Origin: Pectinophora gossypiella
Taxonomy: Eukaryota > Arthropoda > Insecta > Lepidoptera > Gelechiidae
DNA length: 64,000 bases
Direction: 5' to 3'
Assembly (NCBI RefSeq): GCF_024362695.1
Contig: NC_065417.1
Coordinates: 1,729,001-1,793,000 of the forward strand
Shown: positions 53,015 through 62,634 of the stretch, one piece after another
How the letters are laid out: the number at the start of each line of letters is the position of its first letter
How positions within the stretch are numbered: position 1 is the first letter of the stretch
Translations under genes and position numbers: made by a program
The notes under the pieces: generated by a model
What the model saw: only the letters and a program-made list of their open reading frames with translations
Told to the model about the DNA's origin: nothing
The model's database searches: none

Positions 53015-53420
53015 TATGTCTTGATGGATAGTCGGACGTGAATAGCCTCACGGATCAAGGGCAACGCGCGCCAATAAAGTAGGCATTACGAACAGATACT
53101 AGGTATTTCTTTGAGTTGATAGGTATCAAGTGAAGTTTCCTGTCGCAAAATTCATAAAAAAATTAGATTTTTTTCAGTCCCATATTGTGTTTTAAGCTGC
53201 ATAGAACGCACATTTAAAATAAACAAATAATAAAAATTACTAATTGTTAAATTTTATCAATGTCATCAATAATAATAATAACGTATCTACAACTTCAGCT
53301 ATGCGCAGGTGAATAGCCGGCGCACGGGTCAAGGGCAACGCTCGCCAATAAAGTAGGCATACGAACAGATACTATTTCTTTCTCTGTCACTTGCACCATA
53401 AACATACTTCTCTCTCTCTG
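53015..53420. repeat. Duplicated segment with MITE-Q remnant
   Basis: The sequence AATAAAGTAGGCATTACGAA occurs at 53073 and, with one base missing, at 53345. Both copies lead into ACAGATACTA..TTTCTTT. A MITE-Q fragment is at 53112-53150. The same unit lies next to the GC island at 51.85 kb. Confidence 0.5.
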
Positions 53421-53814
53421 TCTAGTCGTCGGCTCGACTCGGCCGCGGCCGGCGCGTCGTCGGCGCGCCTTTGATGCTTTGCGCTAACGCCGCCGCGCGC
53501 TTCCGCTCAGTCGAATACTAAGCTTGACCCGAATCGCGTGATGTTTTTCGAGGATATTTTTTTCGTGTTTGTGAGTGTTTTGTGTTTGTTTTATTCTGTA
53601 AATGAGTAGTGTCGACTATGATGATAGATCATAGACCATTTACTGCACAAAAGTATGGAAGATTGTTGATGTTTATTAAAGAGCAAGGTGTTGTGTTTGT
53701 GAGTGCGTGTGATACCTACCTACCGCGGAGGAAACGCGATGTTGCATACCTACGTGACGTGACATGTTCTAGGGTACCTACCTAGGTACTTCATCAGAAG
53801 GAATAACAATTAAG
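53420..53814 (+). promoter_or_regulatory. Putative CpG-rich promoter and non-coding first exon
   Basis: 53430-53500 is strongly GC- and CpG-rich (CGGCCGCGGCCGGCGCGTCG). It is followed by an arthropod initiator-like TCAGT at about 53508 and, 300 bp on, a good donor ATTAAG|GTAAGG at 53814/53815. No ATG-initiated long frame lies between, so the exon would be 5' UTR. Downstream exons would lie far to the right or outside the window. Speculative but unlike anything else in this repeat desert. Confidence 0.35.
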
Positions 53815-54504
53815 GTAAGGCAAGAGTAGGGTTTTTATTGTTAATAAGTTAGGAACGTTTTAATAACTGGTAGGTAGGTACCGTGCGTGAAAAATCGTGG
53901 CAGTAGGTGTTCTACTTCAACAAACTCAACATTTTTAAACGTTGCACCACTAAGCATCTAAATACAAGAGAATGAAAACTCCTACCTAGATACAACATCG
54001 TATCACGCACGCACGCGTAACGTAGCCGTGCGTAGGTTTAACGTCTGTGTGCCGCGTTGTTCGACTTACATTGCGGCACAGTAAAAATTCAAAATCTTAA
54101 TTAAACATTTGCGACAAGAAAAACACCCACCATCGTTTTTAGTACAATCAAATAGGCGTTCCATTTTTTTTTTCGTTACGATGTCCCTAACACCCTGTAT
54201 AATGCCACAAACAAGTCAACAGGTAAATTATGTTATGTTATCTTTTAAGCTCTTCAAATCGTGAGCGATTTTGTGGTGGCTCCCCTGATACAGTTCGACT
54301 GAATAATGCGGCCATCTCTAAATAAAAAGCGAGGTGTAACAGATCCTAATTGCGCCCACCATTAGTGAAGTTCACGCGCTAAGTGCGTTTACCCTTAATT
54401 AAGTACGAATAAGGAGTGTTCAGAGTACTTTCGCAACATTTTAGGTTTGGGCGGTTTTTCATGGAGCGGACATAATTTTTATTGAAAGTAGCGTAAGAGT
54501 TAGG
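53815..54504. other. Intergenic or first-intron sequence
   Basis: A MITE-Q end at 54172-54200 (TTCGTTACGATGTCCCTAAC) is the only recognised element. Confidence 0.35.
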
Positions 54505-54546
54505 CCTGGGGGGATTAAAAAGACACACCGAAGCATCATCATCTCC

Positions 54547-55017
54547 CTAGCATTATTCTTTTATGATATTAGTTATCTCTGACCCAAACATGAATTCACG
54601 AGTCGAGATTCGAACCCGAGACCATGCGATGTAAGACAAGTGTCCTCCGAACAGGGTTATCACGGATTTACCGGACTCATCATATCCCTAGCATTATCCT
54701 ATTTTTCACAGGGTCCACTTACCTGACCTGTAGATTTGACAGGTCCGGTTTTTACAGAAGCGACTGCCTGTCTCACCTTCCATCCCGCGAAGGGAAAACC
54801 AGCACAATACATGTTAGGTCACATACCTCCGAAAATGCATTACTCGGGATTACTCGAGTTTCCTCACGATGTTTTCCTTCACTGCTGAGCACGTAATAAT
54901 CATATATGATCCAAACAAGAATTCGAAAACAATTTCGACAATCATTGGTTTAGACTTGTGTTGGATTTGAACCTGCGACCTCAAAAAAGCAAGCGATCTA
55001 CCACGAAAAGCCACGTC
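54547..55017 (-). repeat. SINE-D cluster
   Basis: A short head fragment at 54585-54675 (GAGATTCGAACCCGAGACCA), then a full reverse copy at 54678-55017 (TTTTTCACAGGGTCCACTTA ... GGATTTGAACCTGCGACCTC). Confidence 0.65.
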
Positions 55018-55183
55018 TATCTAAACAAGACATTTGCATTTTAACCCCTCTGAAATACTTAATTTGTAAAGATTAGTGTTACATCACGACTAGGATTTTT
55101 CAGTTTCATATAAAACTGAAGAGACTTCCAGCGCATACGATGCGGGAGAACTATCTTTCGCTTTCAGTTTTATCGTCATCATT

Positions 55184-55476
55184 AATTTAAGAGCCACGCT
55201 CTTATCAGTGTAGCATTCTCCATGATTCTTTTGAGGGAAAAATAGGGCAGTGGATTCCCTCGTGCCTTCCGCCTCGCAATACTCTGTCTGACGCGAGTAA
55301 GTATAATGGCGCTCAGAGTAGTCTATTCCAAAGCAAAGACTGTACCTTTGAATAGTACTGACAGTTACTACTGCACTCTGTTAGGCTCCAGGTTACAGTC
55401 CCTGTAACTTACCTCTTCCTTCCTGCATTGCCTTCAGTTTAAGTTTGGTTAGGGACGTTACAGGCTGATCACCTGA
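55184..55476. repeat. LINE-1 end, dispersed repeat and SINE-B scrap
   Basis: 55184-55225 LINE-1 end in reverse (TTAAGAGCCACGCTCTTATC). 55265-55430 matches 28935-29090. 55440-55476 is a SINE-B scrap (GTTACAGGCTGATCACCTGA). This marks the last ordinary repeat sequence before the virus-like block. Confidence 0.5.
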
Positions 55477-55482
55477 TAGTAG

Positions 55483-55693
55483 TATGTTATTGGGCATTCT
55501 AGACCATCGAAGTGAAGGGATTCGCGAAAATGTTCTTGGGCATTCTAGACCATCTTCGTTCAGTCGGATCGCTCGAGCGCCAACGCGCTATCGCGCGCGC
55601 TCTCGCGGATCCCTTCACTTCGATGGTCTAGAATGCCCAAGAACATTTTCGCGAATCCCTTCACTTCGATGGTCTAGAAATACCCAATAACAT
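55483..55693. repeat. Hairpin with about 72-bp arms, terminal-like structure
   Basis: Left arm 55483-55554 and right arm 55622-55693 are reverse complements with only a small difference (GGGCATTCTAG against GGGTATTTCTAG). Both contain GGTCTAGAATGCCCAAGAAC-type blocks. The loop is GC-rich and itself full of small palindromes (CGCTCGAGCG, GCGCGCTATCGCGCGC). Structure and position, just left of a PolB/ATPase gene set, suggest a viral or Polinton-type terminus. Confidence 0.7.
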
Positions 55694-56992
55694 CGAGTGT
55701 GGTTCTTAATATTACGATCAATCGGTTAGCAACTACAACACTCACCAGTATAGCACGAGTCGATTTCATATCACATTTTTTTGAGTCTAGATTTTTGTCC
55801 TGGCTTTCTAGTCGTTTTTATCGTTAAAACACAAAACTTCACTTCGTTCGCTTGCGTTCACTCCGTTCCGTGTGGGGTTTTAACAATAAACTCGTCTAGA
55901 ATGTTCAATTCACAAATTGAAAGTAGGTATATTCACACAACAATAAACTGTTTTAAAATAATTATCTAATCGACAACGTAAAACAGTATTACCACCGTTT
56001 GTGGTTGTCACAATTTCGAATTAGAATGCTCATAACCTACGGGACAGCATATCACATCAATATTTAAGTTTAAATAACATTGCGTCAAGAAATACATTTC
56101 ATTGCTGTAAAAGCTATAACACGCAATAGACAAATTGTCATCGCTCACTTCGATGGTCTAGAATGCCCAAGAACATTTTCGCGAATCCCTTCACTTCGAT
56201 GGTCTAGAAATACCCAATAACATCGAGTGTGGTTCTTAATATTACGATCAATCGGTTAGCAACTACAACACTCACCAGTATAGCACGAGTCGATTTCATA
56301 TCACATTTTTTTGAGTCTAGATTTTTGTCCTGGCTTTCTAGACCACTTTATCGTTAAAACACAAAACTTCACTTCGTTCGCTTGCGTTCACTCCGTTCCG
56401 TGTGGGATTTTTAACAACCGCGTTGCCCCGCACATATGCGCCTTCTGATGTTACCGCACGTGCACACTCAAGAATCCCTTCACTTCGATGGTCTAGAAAT
56501 ACCCAATAACATCGAGTGTGGTTCTTAATATTACGATCAATCGGTTAGCAACTACAACACTCACCAGTATAGCACGAGTCGATTTCATATCACAATTTTT
56601 TGAGTCTAGATTTTTGTCCTGGCTTTCTAGACCACTTTATCGTTAAAACACAAAACTTCACTTCGTTCGCTTGCGCTCACTCCGTTCCGTGTGGGGTTTT
56701 AACAATAAACTCGTCTAGAATGTTCAATTTACAAATTGAAAGTAGACCAGGTATATTTACACAACAATAAACTGTTTTAAAATAATTATCTAATCAACAA
56801 CGCAAAACAGTATTTATTAATCCTTGTATTACCACCGTTTGTGGTTGTCACAATTTCGAATTAGAATGCTCATAACCTACGGGACGGCATATCACATCAA
56901 TATTTAAGTTTAAATAACATTGCGTCGAGAAATACATTTCATTGCTGTAAAAGCTATAACACGCAATAGACAAATTGTCATCCCTTTTATAC
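55622..56992 (+). repeat. Three partial copies of the ATPase leader
   Basis: The block beginning TACCCAATAACATCGAGTGT occurs at 55681, 56211 and 56500. Copy 1 runs to 56142, ending CAAATTGTCATC just before where the ATPase start codon would be. Copy 2 stops at about 56408. Copy 3 runs on into the ATPase. Each has ACACAAAACTTCACTTCGTT and GTTCACTCCGTTCCGTGTGG. Probably recombination or replication products of the element's end. Confidence 0.75.
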
Positions 56993-56997
56993 TTATA

Positions 56998-57688
56998 ATG
57001 AAATTTGTGAAACAGAAACATGCTTTGAAACTACCTGAAATCTGTCCTATATCGAGCTCCGACACTCGACGTCATGGAAAACTATTGCCGAATACAATAA
57101 GGTGCATTATTTGTGGGCCATCTAATTGCGGCAAAACTAATTTAATGATTGGACTTTTATTGCATAAAAATGGTCTTCGTTATAGAAATTTATATGTATA
57201 TTCCAAGTCTCTTTGTCAACCAAAGTATGAATATTTAGAAAATGTGTTAAAATGGTACCGGGTGTATCATTTTATAAATTTCATGAAAAAGATGAAGTTC
57301 TAAGCCCGCAGGAGGCTCGTTCGAATTCTATAATTATATTCGACGACGTGGCCTGTGAAAATCAAAGCAACATGCGGGATTATTTTGCTATGGGGAGACA
57401 TAGAAATATAGATAGCTTTTATTTAAATCAGACCTACTAACATACTAAGATTCCTAAACAACTTGTTAGAGATAATTCAAATTTGATAGTATTATTTAAA
57501 CAGGACGATATCAATCTAAAACATGTATACGATGAACATGTAGGCACAGACATGTCGTGGGCACAATTTAGAGAATTGTGTTCAAAGGTATGGAGTAACA
57601 ACTATAATTATGTAGTTATAAATAAAGATTGTGGAAAAAATGAAGGGGGTACAGGAAGATGTTTGATACATTTATAGTTTTTGACTAA
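56998..57688 (+). pseudogene. Packaging-type ATPase of a Polinton/adintovirus-like element, broken
   Basis: The start is the ATG at 56998; an upstream in-frame run back to 56920 lies in repeated leader. Residues 40-47 read GPSNCGKT, a Walker A loop, and codons 57330-57350 read IIIFDDV, a Walker B strand, so a P-loop ATPase fold is clear. In Polintons, adintoviruses and related viruses a FtsK/HerA-like ATPase pumps DNA into the capsid; assignment to that group rests on my recall of similar arthropod proteins and on the PolB nearby. Three lesions disable it: a one-base loss in the A run 57249-57252, a TAA at 57438-57440, and a frame change in the G run 57645-57649. The original end is probably the TAA at 57686-57688 (about 230 residues, family-sized). 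Confidence 0.75.
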
Positions 57689-57785
57689 ACTGAAAATTAT
57701 GTTGTCTATCTCAAGTATGATAGCGTTATTGATTTATGATTTTGTTTCATTTAACGGTTTTCTAGTAAAACAACGAAATTTGAAA

Positions 57786-57800
57786 AACACATTTTATTTA
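57786..57800 (-). terminator. Possible polyadenylation signal for the minus-strand gene
   Basis: TTTTATTTATTAAG reads as AATAAATAAAA on the minus strand, about 220 bp past the stop at 58012. Position is plausible for the 3' end of that gene. Confidence 0.35.
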
Positions 57801-58011
57801 TTAAGTTCATAAAACTGTTTAAAGTACAATAGATAAAAAAAAAATATTTTGAAATAACAGTTACCATATTAACTATTTCTACTATATACATTAAATGTTT
57901 CCATAGCTTGTAGTACTCTGACATTAGTCAGAGACTTTATTTGCGATGGAATTTACTGTGTTGTGAATACACGAAAATGCGATTCCAACATATTTATGAA
58001 ATAATCGCATG

Positions 58012-58452
58012 TTACATATAAATACAAGTACTGTAATTACACAATGTCTTTGAAATATTGTTAATTAATTTTTCAGTCTGTCCCAATATATCATCATAAC
58101 TATCTTTTACCACATATTGGGCTTTCACTAAAACATCACTTTTTTCTTGATTTTCACTTGTATTTGAAGCACCTAAATCCACTATGCTGATTTTAATTAA
58201 CTTGGTGGCTTTCTCCGCGTTCCGATTTTGCACAAATGAAGATGACTGCTTCCATTTTCCGCATTTAACTTTAGATTTAATTATCTTCCTCTTCTTATCA
58301 CTTTTCAGCTTTTGACTCTTGTTATCATGAGGCGCCGTCGATTTTGTGGTAGTCGCTTGAACAGGATACCTTTCATCGAAGTCAGCAAGCGGATCTTGCG
58401 CGTAAGGGTAGAATAAATCATCTTCGTTAACGTTTGTTAAATTATTCGACAT
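58012..58452 (-). CDS. Lysine-rich unknown protein, last exon
   Basis: The ATG at 58452-58450 follows an acceptor TTTATTGTTTCAG|AAC (exon from 58455), giving 146 residues. The N terminus is acidic and aromatic (EDDLFYPYAQDPLADFDERY). Residues 45-68 are strongly basic (KSQKLKSDKKRKIIKSK), a likely nuclear localisation or DNA-binding tract. The C-terminal third has YVVKDSYDDILGQTEKLIN. No membrane segment or catalytic motif; I do not recognise the family. It lies opposite to the ATPase and PolB. Splicing from 58742 to 58455 would extend the same frame upstream. It may be an accessory gene of the element or a captured host gene. Confidence 0.55.
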   Translation of the reverse strand: MSNNLTNVNEDDLFYPYAQDPLADFDERYPVQATTTKSTAPHDNKSQKLKSDKKRKIIKSKVKCGKWKQSSSFVQNRNAEKATKLIKISIVDLGASNTSENQEKSDVLVKAQYVVKDSYDDILGQTEKLINNISKTLCNYSTCIYM

Positions 58453-58545
58453 GTTCTGAAACAATAAAACGTATCACATTAATTTATGTATAAAATAAAA
58501 ATACAAACATTTGATTTTATTTATAAAATAAACCACAGTACTTAC

Positions 58546-58643
58546 CAAAGTACTTAGCAGGCATCGCTTTTAGTGCTACACCTTCGAAATTATGATGATG
58601 ATTTTTAACCGTCAACGGTGTCTACGTCTTTCTCCACGAGTAA
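58546..58643 (-). other. Candidate alternative exon (98 bp, introduces a stop)
   Basis: Bounded by acceptor TTGTATTTTCAG|TTACTC (58644/58643) and donor TTTG|GTAAGTACT (58546/58545). Included after the upstream exon it reads LLVEKDVDTVDG then TAA at 58607-58605. Because 98 is not a multiple of 3 and skipping it keeps the frame, it could act as a poison exon. Prediction from splice signals only. Confidence 0.4.
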
Positions 58644-58741
58644 CTGAAAATACAATGACAGATTAGACTATACCCCTCAACACATATAAAATAAAGTAAT
58701 AGGTAGTTTATGCACACAATAACACAATAAACGAATATTAC

Positions 58742-58798
58742 CTGTTCATACTTATTTACGCTACAAGTTTCAACTTGTTCACCCAGCTCCTTTGACAT
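58742..58798 (-). CDS. Upstream coding exon of the lysine-rich gene
   Basis: From ATG 58798-58796: MSKELGEQVETCSVNKYEQ, ending exactly at a donor CAG|GTAATATT (58742/58741). The frame is open further upstream to 58870 (AYDKEDRVLASALYSCYL) but without an ATG, so an earlier exon is possible. Joined to 58455 the frame continues (codon CAG then AAC). Modest confidence because the exon is short. Confidence 0.4.
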
Positions 58799-58908
58799 CA
58801 GGTAACACGAGTACAGCGCGGATGCCAGCACTCGATCTTCTTTATCATACGCGCCGTATATACTTCTCACTTATTTTGGTCTGTCCGTGTTCGAATCAAG
58901 TTTTTTCC

Positions 58909-59891
58909 TGTAAGTCAAATTCATTAGCAGATTGCTTCATGTCTCTATACAATTTGCTGTCCTGTCATCCAATACCAGATTGGCTCAACGATCTCCAGAA
59001 TTATGACATAAAGTGATAATATAATTTGAGACTCACAAAGTACCATACGAAAATATCAGAAATTCTATCCAGATTGGCGCGAGTCGTCATTGAATTCAAG
59101 AACAGCTTCGGTCCTATCATTTAATACCAGATTGGCTCAACGATCTCTAGAATTATGACATAAAGTGATAATATAATTGAGGCTCACAAAGTGCCATACG
59201 AAAATATCAGAAATTCTATCCAGATTGGCGCGAGTCGTCATTGAATTCAGGAACAGCTTCGGTCCTGTCATTCAATACCAGATTGGCTCAACGATCTCTA
59301 GAATTATGATATAAAGTGATAATATAATTTGAGACCCACAAAGTACCATACGAAAATATCAGAAATTCTATCCAGATTGGCGCGAGTCGTCATTGAATTC
59401 AAGAACAGCTTCGGTCCTGTCATTCAATACCAGATTGGCTCAACGATCTCTAGAATTATGATATAAAGTGACGATACAATGTACGACCCAAAAATTACCA
59501 CAAGGATGTCAGAAATTCTATCCAGATTGGCGCGAGTCGTCATTGAATTCAAGAACAGCTTCGGTCCTGTCATTCAATGCCATATTGGCTCAACGATCTC
59601 TAGAATTAGATATAAAAATGACGATACAATGTGTGACCCAAAAATTACCACATGGGTGTTAGAAATTCTATCCAGATTGGCGCGAGTCGTCATTAAATTC
59701 AAGAACAGCTTCGATTCTGTCATTCAATGCCAGATTGGCTCAACGATCTCTAGAATTAGACATAAAAGTGATGATACAATGTGTGACCCAAAAATTACCA
59801 CATGGGTGTCAGAAATTCTGTCCAAATTGGCGTGAGTCGTAATTAGATTCAAGGACAGCAAATTGTAATAACATAATGAATTTGACTTACA
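58909..59891. mobile_element. Satellite array bracketed by inverted repeats
   Basis: Six units of 150-152 bp (marker CAGATTGGCTCAACGATCT at 58976, 59128, 59279, 59431, 59581 with one change, and 59731). The array is enclosed by inverted ends: TGTAAGTCAAATTCATTA at 58909-58926 against 59874-59891, and TACAATTTGCTGTCCT at 58948-58963 against 59852-59867, all exact. The organisation is like a non-autonomous transposon carrying internal tandem repeats. The 118-codon frame at 59479-59835 exists only because later units are 150 bp long. Confidence 0.8.
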
Positions 59892-60183
59892 TGATATAAT
59901 TCCCATAGCGGAAGCTTTTTCCTAATAGTGTGATCAATTAATTTAACTATTTATAAAATAATCAAAATCACTCTCTAGCTCACTTGTCATGCCCGGTCAC
60001 GGCAAGAATCTATACTGAATTACATTACACATTGCGCAGATTGTGCCTCGTATGCATTGAGGAATGTGGGCTATACTATACCATATATTATATCAATCAG
60101 GTATCCTCTGACTCGTGGGAAACTTTTTTATAAACAACTAGTTTCAGTTACTGACTTCGCTTGATAAATTATTTTTATTGCAG
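59892..60183. other. Intergenic, nothing recognised
   Basis: No ORF or repeat seen; ends in a polypyrimidine tract before 60184. Confidence 0.3.
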
Positions 60184-60307
60184 GGTACAGGTTTACCTAC
60201 AATACGTACATTATGAAGAAGGTGAACAAGTTTTCACTTTTGATTCATCATGCAGAATCAATGCTTTGCGTTTACTCAAATATTGTTATGTTTTTGTTCA
60301 ACTGTAA
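60184..60307 (+). CDS. Possible terminal exon of unknown gene
   Basis: Acceptor TTTTTATTGCAG, then an open frame VQVYLQYVHYEEGEQVFTFD, SSCRINALRLLKYCYVFVQL and TAA at 60305-60307. The peptide has a natural-looking composition. No ATG-start context, no upstream exon and no recognised family, so it could be a chance frame or an exon remnant. Confidence 0.3.
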
Positions 60308-61010
60308 TGATGATGGTGATTATAACGTTCGACTTACTGTTCGATTCAAAGCAGGTTGAAATAAGGTTAATATTATTTAAAATATCAGTATTGAAACGTT
60401 GCACTCCTTGTTCAGTACAACTTAGGTACCTACCTAATGTACAACTAGATCGTGATTACATAATCATCACAACCAATATGCAGGTATATTCATGATATTC
60501 CTCTTCGTAAGATTATCGTTTATATTCAATGTACATAATGTAGTCAGAAAAAAAAATGTATGTAGAGAATCGAACTTGTAACATATACCTACATTGAACA
60601 TCAAACTCTTAACCACTGAGCCATCGTCGTACTGTGTCATCGGAAATAGGTGTAAGTTTACGTCTGTGTAATAAATACCTAATTAATATGAATATGCGGT
60701 GTATCATTTTACAAAGTGTTGCGACTAACTCGTTTGTTCGTGAGAATAGCAACTAAGCATTTTAGCGATGACTACGCGTCCAAAATGCTAAAATTTGAAA
60801 TATGCAATGCATAATCCGTTATTGTCTTGCATTTAAGGTTTTATTTTGCATAATTCAGTTTTGCACGGATTTGTATTGTTTTTCTATAAAATAGGAAAAA
60901 TCATTAAACTTTACTCATTCCTTTGATCGATTCCCAATTGTCCACAATTGTGGTATCCTCATCCGTGTTATTTTCATCTTCAGTGCTTTTCTTCAAGAAA
61001 GTTTGTTAAA
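60308..61010. other. Intergenic with tRNA-like SINE remnant
   Basis: 60570-60632 on the minus strand has TGGCTCAGTGGTTAAGAG and AAGTTCGATTCTC, a decayed tRNA-derived head. Nothing else supported. An ATG with a strong donor (ATGTTA|GTAAGT at 61011-61017) may belong to the gene on the right. Confidence 0.4.
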
Positions 61011-61126
61011 ATGTTAGTAAGTATTTACATTTACTTTTAGTTCATGTATTGTGTTGGAGTTTTTTACATAATAAATTTACACAACATTTTAAATACCATA
61101 TACCTAACCGATTTCTTAATTTTCAG

Positions 61127-62411
61127 GTCTAACTACGAATATTCATCCGGTTCGGACTCCCAACTGCCGCTGGCGCCTACGCCTGCGCCGAAAGTGTTGA
61201 AAAAGAAGCCTGCGAGCAAGAGGAAGCCGGCGGAGTCGACCCCAACGCCTACTAGGTAAGATTAACATGATTATCTTTAATCTTGTGTGCTTTTGAGAGA
61301 AGTTAATAGTGAGACAGTCGTGCCCATCAGTGGAACATTAAATAGGTACTTTAATATCTATCACTTTACTTTTATTTTATTCGAGATAATTTTACGCTAT
61401 TTGCAAATACAACTTACATATCCCCTATCTCTACCCTTTTGAGATACATGCAGAATTATATGTTATGTTATGTATCTTGATTAATAGTAACAAAAGTAAT
61501 ATAAAATAATGTAATGGGTATAATGAGCGTTCTAATTGGAAATCGTAGCGCACGGCGGTAACACTTGCATCGTTTCAATATAAACATTATTGTTACAGTT
61601 CTAAAAAGAAGTCGCGGTCGAGCGCCAACGACGAGGCAGGCGCGACCGCAACGTATTCATCGAGGTATGTAACAAAACCTAATTTTCTACATATTTTGTC
61701 TACATTATTAATTTTATAAATAGGAAAGATTTGATTGTCAAATTGTGTATTTGGATCGAATAGACTCCGAAACTTACTGGATCGATTTGAAAAATTCTTT
61801 CACCATTAGAATCTTACATTATTTCTGATGAACATAGGCTACTCGTATACCTATGTATTTTGTCCACCCGAGCACCCGTGCGACGCTGGGGCGGACAGCT
61901 GGTTCAATAATTGTGTAGATATCTTTATTACACTCCATAATTCATTATACACATTACGAACAATATTATTATGATGAACATAGTTCAAAATAAGGTGACG
62001 AAGACGTTTGTGCAGCTATTCCTTTGTTCCTTTAAACCTATATAAATTATTACTTATTCGTATTTTTCGGTTTCCAGTACTAGCCCAGGAGGACTCTTCG
62101 GGTTTGAGACGGGAGCAACTTCGGGGACGTCGAAGTCTGCAGTGCTGCAGACTTATTTGACCAGCCGCGTCCCCAACGGTCGAGTGCGCCGGGAGCTCGT
62201 CAACCAGTCTGGCGAGTACTATATAGAGTTCCGGGTGTATAACACCGAGAAAGCTGTTGCCTCTAAACCAGATCAGCGGTGGAAAGAGGCTGAAGTTACT
62301 CTTAAAGTAAAGTTAGATCGGGGGACTCCGCAGTGGGAGAAAATGCAATCGTTTATGCAGCGGATTCATAATTTATTTGAAGATTGTGAGCCCGTCTTCA
62401 TAAGCGAATAG
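61127..62411 (+). CDS. Three-exon gene of unknown function within the virus-like region
   Basis: Exons 61127-61255, 61599-61664 and 62078-62411, each bounded by CAG or TTACAG acceptors and G|GTAAG or G|GTATG donors. Both junctions split a Ser codon (AG|T), so phases agree and the 175-codon frame is unbroken to TAG 62409-62411. Exons 1-2 are basic and Ser/Pro-rich (KKKPASKRKPAES, SKKKSRSS), like a nuclear tail. Exon 3 is a compact domain: LQTYLTSRVPNGRVRRELVN, YYIEFRVYNTEKAV, EVTLKVKLDRGTPQWEKMQ. Family not recognised. The 5' end is unsolved: joining the ATG at 61011 through its donor gives an immediate stop, while the ATG at 61044 needs no splice. Coding GC is higher than in PolB next door, so it may be of separate origin. 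Confidence 0.6.
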
Positions 62412-62634
62412 TAATAAGTACCTACTACTCAGGTACTTATTACAACCTTTTCTCTTACTGCTGCTGTTCATTGATATAACTTCACTTTAAGATACTTTCC
62501 ACTGCATTTTCAACCAAATACCTATGAAATTATAATTGTAAATCATACATTCATTGTGTATATTGCAATTTTATGTCGTTAGCGTATGAAAGGCGAGGCA
62601 TTTTCTTTGTATATTTAAAGTATACTTATCAAAA

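Noticed and set aside
55484..55690. Protein-coding frame across the hairpin
   Set aside because: The open frame is a by-product of the inverted repeat; both arms encode mirror-related sequence without motifs.
59479..59835. 118-codon protein with repeats
   Set aside because: It results from 150-bp satellite units divisible by 3; neighbouring 151-152-bp units break the frame.
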